A stretch of 9,461 nt of DNA from UBA7672 sp031419455 (lineage in GTDB: Bacteria; Pseudomonadota; Alphaproteobacteria; Caulobacterales; Hyphomonadaceae), in NCBI GenBank assembly GCA_031419455.1, contig JANOKS010000007.1, forward strand, positions 1-9,461, given 5' to 3'. Of the stretch, positions 6,659 through 9,461 are shown piece by piece. The notes beneath the pieces are model-generated. The model worked only from the letters and a program-made list of their open reading frames with translations, ran no database searches and was not told where the DNA came from. Every line of letters starts with the position of its first letter. Position 1 is the first letter of the stretch. The position numbers were made by a program, and so were the translations under genes.

Positions 6659-7097
6659 AGTCTTGCCGCATCCTGATTGCGCCCCACCCGTCTGCGTAGA
6701 AGCCGGGTTCGATCTCGAAGCACTTGTAGCCGTAGCCGTGATAGCGCTTCAGCAGGGCGTAGTTGGTTTCCTTGATCTCAAGGTTGAGCCGCGGAATGGC
6801 GTTGTCATGGCAGTAACGCTCGACATGGCGAAAAAGTTGTTCGCCGAGTCCCTTGCCCTGATGCGCGGGGGAGACGGCGAGGCTGTCGAAATTGGCGGCG
6901 CTGTCTTCGAGGATCAGGAAAGCGTAGCCGGCGACTGTTTCGCCCTCGATGGCGCAGAACAGGGCGACGTGTTCGTCGTCCAGCACCTCGGCAAAATCCT
7001 CGCGGGACATCATCTTGTCAGCGTAACCGGCCGCAAAGCAGGCCTGCTCGATCGCGGCGAGGGCGTCGATGTCCTGGGCTGCCATGTCACGGATCAT
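6648..7097 (-). CDS. GNAT family N-acetyltransferase
   Basis: The product is 149 aa, a normal length for a single-domain GNAT. The N-terminus IRDMAAQDIDALAAIEQACF matches the family's first strand-helix. Motif A is clear: FDSLAVSPAHQGKGLGEQLF (70-89), with the acetyl-CoA pyrophosphate loop Q-G-K-G-L-G at 80-85. The downstream LNLEIKETNYALLKRYHGYGYKCFEI (105-130) is the usual motif B, where the Asn-x-x-A-x-x-x-Y helix follows strand 5. It should transfer an acetyl group from acetyl-CoA to an amine; the substrate is not predictable. The last 11 bases overlap the RimK-like gene, indicating a two-gene operon. In other bacteria this GNAT is often fused to or accompanied by a C39-like peptidase; none is present here. 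The ATG lacks a strong ribosome site. Confidence 0.92.
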   Translation of the reverse strand: MIRDMAAQDIDALAAIEQACFAAGYADKMMSREDFAEVLDDEHVALFCAIEGETVAGYAFLILEDSAANFDSLAVSPAHQGKGLGEQLFRHVERYCHDNAIPRLNLEIKETNYALLKRYHGYGYKCFEIEPGFYADGWGAIRMRQDFEV

Positions 7098-7209
7098 AAG
7101 TGCGACCGCGATCCTCGTGTGGTGCGACGGATGCTGGAGCGTCGCGAAGAGGTGGGGTTAATACCAGCCGGGTGAGTCTGTCGATAGACCGGGACTGCAA
7201 GCGGAGAAG

Positions 7210-7593
7210 ATGAGGATGCCGAAGCAGGGCGAGCGGCTGATGTGGGCGGGGCTGGGCGCGGTGTCGGGGCTCGGCATGGCGCTGGCGGCGTGGCTGTTCA
7301 TCGCGCCGGATGTCGGGCCGCCGCCGGCGATACCGTTCCAGGACAAGATATTTCATGCGGTGGCGTTTGCGTGCCTGACCGGGCCGGGCGTGCTGGTGCT
7401 GCCGCGCCGCTATTTGTGGTTCTGGGTGGCGCACATGGTGGCGCTGGGCGGCGGTATCGAGCTGGTGCAGGCGCGGGGAGACGAAGGGCGGTCGGGCGAT
7501 GTGCTGGATTTTGCCGCGGATGTGGTGGGGATTGTCGCGGCGCTGGGGGTGGGCCGGTGGCTGAGGGCGCGATTCGAGCGGACAGAAGGTTAG
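7210..7593 (+). CDS. VanZ-like membrane protein
   Basis: The product is 127 aa with about four hydrophobic segments (11-32, 48-65, 66-84, 100-116). It carries the VanZ signature: FQDKIFHAVAF (43-53, Asp45 Lys46 His49), then GGIELVQ (81-87, Glu84 and Gln87), a GR-S-DVLDF stretch (93-101) and AADVVG (102-107, Asp104). VanZ is known for low-level teicoplanin resistance in enterococci, but chromosomal VanZ-like proteins in proteobacteria have no settled role. GGAG at 7203-7206 is close to ATG 7210; the second ATG at 7216 has better spacing and could be the true start, which changes only two residues. It is divergent from the GNAT gene and converges on gspG, sharing 4 bases at the stops. Confidence 0.87.
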   Translation: MRMPKQGERLMWAGLGAVSGLGMALAAWLFIAPDVGPPPAIPFQDKIFHAVAFACLTGPGVLVLPRRYLWFWVAHMVALGGGIELVQARGDEGRSGDVLDFAADVVGIVAALGVGRWLRARFERTEG

Positions 7594-8009
7594 CCCACGT
7601 CCTCGTTTTCGCCTTCGCCGCCGGGAGCGGCGTCGGCCCCGAGGGAGAAGACGCGGGGGCGGGCGCCATCAGCGGTCAGTTCATACTGGTAGGGTTTGCC
7701 CCATGGGTCTGTCGGGAGTTCGCCTTCCTCGACATAGGGGCCACGCCAGGTGGCGGCGCCGGGGGGCGCTTTCACGAGGGCTTCGAGGCCCTCGGTCGAG
7801 GACGGGTAGCGGCGGACATCGACAAGGTAGAGGCTGAGCGAGGATTTGAGGTGATCGATCTGCACTTTCGCGGAGTCGGTCCTGGCGCGCCCGAGATAGC
7901 CCAGCACCTGCGGGGCGACGAGGCCGACGATGAGCGCGAGGATGACGAGCGCGACCAGGAGCTCCATCAGCGAGAAGCCGGCGTCCGGCTTTGAGGTTTT
8001 CCGCTTCAT
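7590..8009 (-). CDS. gspG: Type II secretion system major pseudopilin GspG
   Basis: The product is 139 aa, typical for GspG. After a short basic leader, the type III signal reads G11 then FSLMELLVALVILALIVGL, with Phe12 as residue +1 and Glu16 at the conserved +5. The periplasmic part shows KVQIDHLKSSLSLYLVDVRRYPSS, LEALVKAP and LPTDPWGKPYQYE, and the SLGADAAPGGEGENEDVG end, the conserved calcium-binding loop of GspG. The usual terminal Trp region is shortened. GspG polymerises into the T2SS pseudopilus that pushes folded proteins through the outer-membrane secretin. The start at 8009 has GGAG 6 bases upstream; a frame extension to 8042 lacks a ribosome site and runs into the palindrome. The gene stands apart from the usual gsp operon and is divergent from the prepilin peptidase gene that would process it. 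Confidence 0.93.
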   Translation of the reverse strand: MKRKTSKPDAGFSLMELLVALVILALIVGLVAPQVLGYLGRARTDSAKVQIDHLKSSLSLYLVDVRRYPSSTEGLEALVKAPPGAATWRGPYVEEGELPTDPWGKPYQYELTADGARPRVFSLGADAAPGGEGENEDVG

Positions 8010-8099
8010 GGACTGCTCCGGACGTTTACCGTCAGCATGCAAGTTGCATGCGTTCAGGATATCAACAAATGTCGGTCAGCTGGAACGCCAGGTAAAGAC
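8010..8099. promoter_or_regulatory. Divergent promoter region of gspG and the prepilin peptidase gene
   Basis: Ninety bases separate the two divergent starts, so promoters for both directions should lie here. The region centres on a perfect palindrome (8035-8051). No convincing -35/-10 pair can be assigned. TTTACC (8025-8030) and GGTAAA (8091-8096) form an additional outer inverted pair, not symmetric about the palindrome. Confidence 0.55.
8035..8051. promoter_or_regulatory. 17-bp perfect palindrome, candidate operator
   Basis: GCATGCAA, a central G, then TTGCATGC: 8-base arms with perfect symmetry. It lies 26 bases from the gspG start and 48 bases from the peptidase start, the position expected for a dimeric regulator controlling both genes. 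It could also form a hairpin in the peptidase leader RNA. No known regulator consensus is claimed. Confidence 0.6.
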
Positions 8100-8861
8100 A
8101 TGCCGCCGGGCGATGGCCTGTTTCTCCTCAATGTCTATGTCGCGCTCGCCTCGCCGCTGGTTGGCTCGGCGGCGGCGGCTGCTTCGCGACTGGCGAATGG
8201 CGGGGCATGGGATTTTTCGCGATCGGCCTGCCCGGCGTGCGGACGGCGGCTTGGCCTGCTGGAGCTTGTGCCGGTGGTAAGCTGGCTGGCGCAGCGGGGG
8301 CGGTGCAGGGGATGTGCGGCGCCTGTGTCGCCTGCGTATCCGATCACCGAGCTGGCGGCTGTCGGCATTGCGGTGTGGGCCTGGCTCGCGACGCCGGCCT
8401 ACATGTTCGTGGCGACGTGTGTGTTCGGATGGCTCTTGCTGGCGCTGTCGGCGATCGATTTTCGGACATTCAGGCTGCCGGACGTGCTGAACGCGGCGCT
8501 GCTGCTGTGCGGGCTGCTGACGGCGCAGCTGTTCTATCCGGAGCGCATGCTGGAGCAGTTGGCAGGGGCGGTGCTGGGGTTCGGAGGGCTGCTGCTGGTG
8601 GAGCTGGCCTACCAGGCGATCCGGAAGCGGGACGGGCTGGGGCGTGGTGATTCAAAGCTGCTGGGAGCAATCGGCGTGTGGGTGGGGCCGGTGGGGGTCG
8701 CCCCGTGTGTCTTTGTTGCCGCAACTGCAGCAATCGTCTTTGTGCTGATGATCGGATGGCTTCGGAAACGTCCGCTGGCCGCCGACACGGCCATCCCATT
8801 TGGTCCATTCCTTGCAGCGGGCGGATGGGTGGTTTGGATAAACGGGTCAGTACCCTTCTGA
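8100..8861 (+). CDS. gspO: Prepilin peptidase / N-methyltransferase (GspO/PilD type)
   Basis: The product is 253 aa from ATG 8100; an upstream frame start at 8037 would add a non-membrane leader lying in the palindrome and is rejected. The cytoplasmic zinc loop is present: CPAC (44-47) and CRGC (69-72), then SPAYPITELAA (77-87), typical of bifunctional long-form enzymes. The two catalytic aspartates are in AIDFRTFRLPD (118-128, Asp120) and GRGDSKLLGA (181-190, Asp184, the GxGD motif). Multiple hydrophobic segments follow the family topology. The enzyme cleaves type IV pilin-like leader peptides after Gly and N-methylates the new terminus. It is slightly shorter than usual, with a compact and altered N-terminal helix lacking the common GSFLNV motif, though LLNV (9-12) may be its remnant. 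It is divergent from gspG, its predicted substrate. A role in type IV pilus or T2SS cannot be separated from sequence. Confidence 0.92.
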   Translation: MPPGDGLFLLNVYVALASPLVGSAAAAASRLANGGAWDFSRSACPACGRRLGLLELVPVVSWLAQRGRCRGCAAPVSPAYPITELAAVGIAVWAWLATPAYMFVATCVFGWLLLALSAIDFRTFRLPDVLNAALLLCGLLTAQLFYPERMLEQLAGAVLGFGGLLLVELAYQAIRKRDGLGRGDSKLLGAIGVWVGPVGVAPCVFVAATAAIVFVLMIGWLRKRPLAADTAIPFGPFLAAGGWVVWINGSVPF

Positions 8862-8874
8862 TTATTCGAGGCAT

Positions 8875-8892
8875 TCTAACCGTTGGGTTAGA
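8875..8892 (+). terminator. Hairpin just after the prepilin peptidase gene
   Basis: TCTAACC, loop GTTG, GGTTAGA: a perfect 7-bp stem with a tetraloop starting 14 bases after the stop codon. It is followed by CAAGCGCTCTTGAAAA rather than a U-tract, so it would be a weak intrinsic terminator at best, or an RNA 3'-end structure. Confidence 0.4.
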
Positions 8893-8930
8893 CAAGCGCT
8901 CTTGAAAATACGCAGGGGAAACTTTCGCAA

Positions 8931-8956
8931 ACCTGTCAAGGAATGTCCTTGCAGGT
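8931..8956. repeat. Strong near-perfect hairpin in the intergenic region
   Basis: ACCTG-T-CAAGGA (8931-8942) pairs with TCCTTG-CAGGT (8946-8956) around an ATG loop, giving 11 base pairs with one bulged T. No U-tract follows on either strand. It could be a transcript-end structure or an operator-like dyad. Confidence 0.55.
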
Positions 8957-8997
8957 GCAACGGTAATGCTTATCAACTTAACGGGGTACGCCTGAGT

Positions 8998-9048
8998 TTA
9001 CCCTTGTCTGTCAGGTTTTCGCAAGGTAGAGTAGTTACCGAAGGGTAA
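8998..9048. repeat. Spaced inverted repeat TTACCCTT / AAGGGTAA
   Basis: TTACCCTT (8998-9005) and AAGGGTAA (9041-9048) are perfect 8-base complements 35 bases apart. A second pair, CGGTAA (8961-8966) and TTACCG (9035-9040), is interleaved, and an 8-base direct repeat TTTCGCAA occurs at 8923-8930 and 9017-9024. Together these give an unusually repetitive non-coding stretch between the peptidase gene and the TPR frame. Confidence 0.4.
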
Positions 9049-9097
9049 GGGCGCTGTTCAGGTTCCAGGCAAAAGTATTTAACTGTGACGGGGAACA

Positions 9098-9461
9098 GTG
9101 CAGCGCATTCGCGCCATCGCGGAACGCGCCATTGCCCTGGCGCCAGACGATGCCTCAGTCCTTGGCTACGTTGGGCTTGCGCTCTGCCATAGCGGCTACC
9201 CGGAAGAAGGCGAGCGCTTTACGGCGCGCGCCGTCCGCAAGGCGCCTGGAAGTGGCGTGCTGCAGCTTAAACATGGCGTTTCTTGCGTGATGCTCAACCG
9301 GCCCGAGGAGGCGCTGTCGCACCTCAAGACAGCGGAGCGCCTGATGCCGGGCTCACACGTGATGTGGATGGTAAAGGAGTGGCAGTCGAAGGCCCTACAG
9401 GCGCTCGGTCGCTCATCGCGGCAATTAAACACTTGTAGTTTCAGAGCGTTGTCTGGTACCG
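9098..9461 (+). CDS. TPR-repeat protein, partial, runs off the window; possibly a 5'-truncated remnant
   Basis: The frame opens at GTG 9098 (GGGGAA just upstream could act as ribosome site) after in-frame stops at 9080-9082 and 9086-9088, and is still open at the window end. Residues 1-100 contain tandem TPR units: AERAIALAPDDASVLGYVGL, then ALCHSGYPEEGERFTARAVR, then KHGVSCVMLNRPEEALSHLK and AERLMPGSHVMW. This is the pattern of C-terminal TPR regions of winged-helix/CadC-like or adenylate-cyclase-like regulators. Here the frame starts directly inside a repeat helix, with no N-terminal domain and no export signal, suggesting loss of the 5' part. After about residue 104 the frame turns AT-richer and no longer looks like TPR; the alternative frame there reads RSLIAAIKHL then stop, so a late frameshift is possible. 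A protein-interaction role is all that can be inferred. Confidence 0.5.
   Translation, partial: MQRIRAIAERAIALAPDDASVLGYVGLALCHSGYPEEGERFTARAVRKAPGSGVLQLKHGVSCVMLNRPEEALSHLKTAERLMPGSHVMWMVKEWQSKALQALGRSSRQLNTCSFRALSGT

Noticed and set aside
5873..6676. 267-codon + strand open frame opposite the ATP-grasp gene
   Set aside because: The - strand protein has all ATP-grasp motifs; the opposite frame has none and only reflects GC-rich codon structure.
8037..8099. Upstream ATG start for the prepilin peptidase
   Set aside because: The added residues are not membrane-like, and the start codon lies inside the 17-bp palindrome without a ribosome site.
8872..8893. Integron attC-like core (GTTAGAC near an inverted repeat)
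   Set aside because: The 3' core consensus GTTRRRY fits, but the partner RYYYAAC does not and no second site or cassette boundary is seen.
1..9461. CRISPR array, tRNA, rRNA or insertion sequence
   Set aside because: I saw no regularly spaced repeats, no cloverleaf or rRNA signatures, and no transposase motifs or terminal inverted repeats with target duplications.

Overview
The window is GC-rich DNA (estimated by eye at low to mid 60s percent GC) with Shine-Dalgarno-led genes, GTG/TTG starts and signal peptides ending in Ala-rich AxA sites. Together with the style of the RimK-like and GNAT proteins this suggests a proteobacterium, most likely an alphaproteobacterium (Hyphomonadaceae/Caulobacterales-like). 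That placement is inference: no rRNA or other taxonomic marker is present.

Left part (1-4273, + strand): a run of three genes that looks like one transcription unit. It holds a TPR-type protein without an obvious leader (147-716), a large exported coiled-coil protein with a small four-cysteine N-terminal module (740-3079), and an exported protein with a recognisable alpha/beta-hydrolase Ser-Asp-His triad (3080-4273). The second and third genes abut with no intervening base (TAG then ATG). The two exported products are long and match no family I can name. Converging on this unit, with a 1-base gap, is a gene for a glycine-zipper lipoprotein (4275-4814, - strand). This left block is the best candidate for an undescribed cell-envelope or secreted system.

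Centre (4815-7097): about 370 bp without a convincing gene but with two inverted repeats. Then comes a two-gene - strand operon: a short GNAT acetyltransferase (6648-7097) overlaps the start of a RimK-like ATP-grasp ligase with an N-terminal RLAN-type domain (5189-6658). This pairing is a known but poorly understood peptide/amino-acid modification association.

Right part (7210-8861): a VanZ-like membrane protein (+) converges with gspG (-), the major pseudopilin of type II secretion. gspG is divergent from a GspO/PilD-type prepilin peptidase gene (+). The peptidase would cleave and methylate the pseudopilin, so the pair makes functional sense even though no other T2SS gene is in view. A perfect 17-bp palindrome sits in the short divergent promoter region.

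Right edge (8862-9461): a 236-bp intergenic stretch rich in inverted repeats, followed by an open frame encoding TPR repeats that begins abruptly and runs off the window. It may be a decapitated remnant of a larger TPR or regulator gene.
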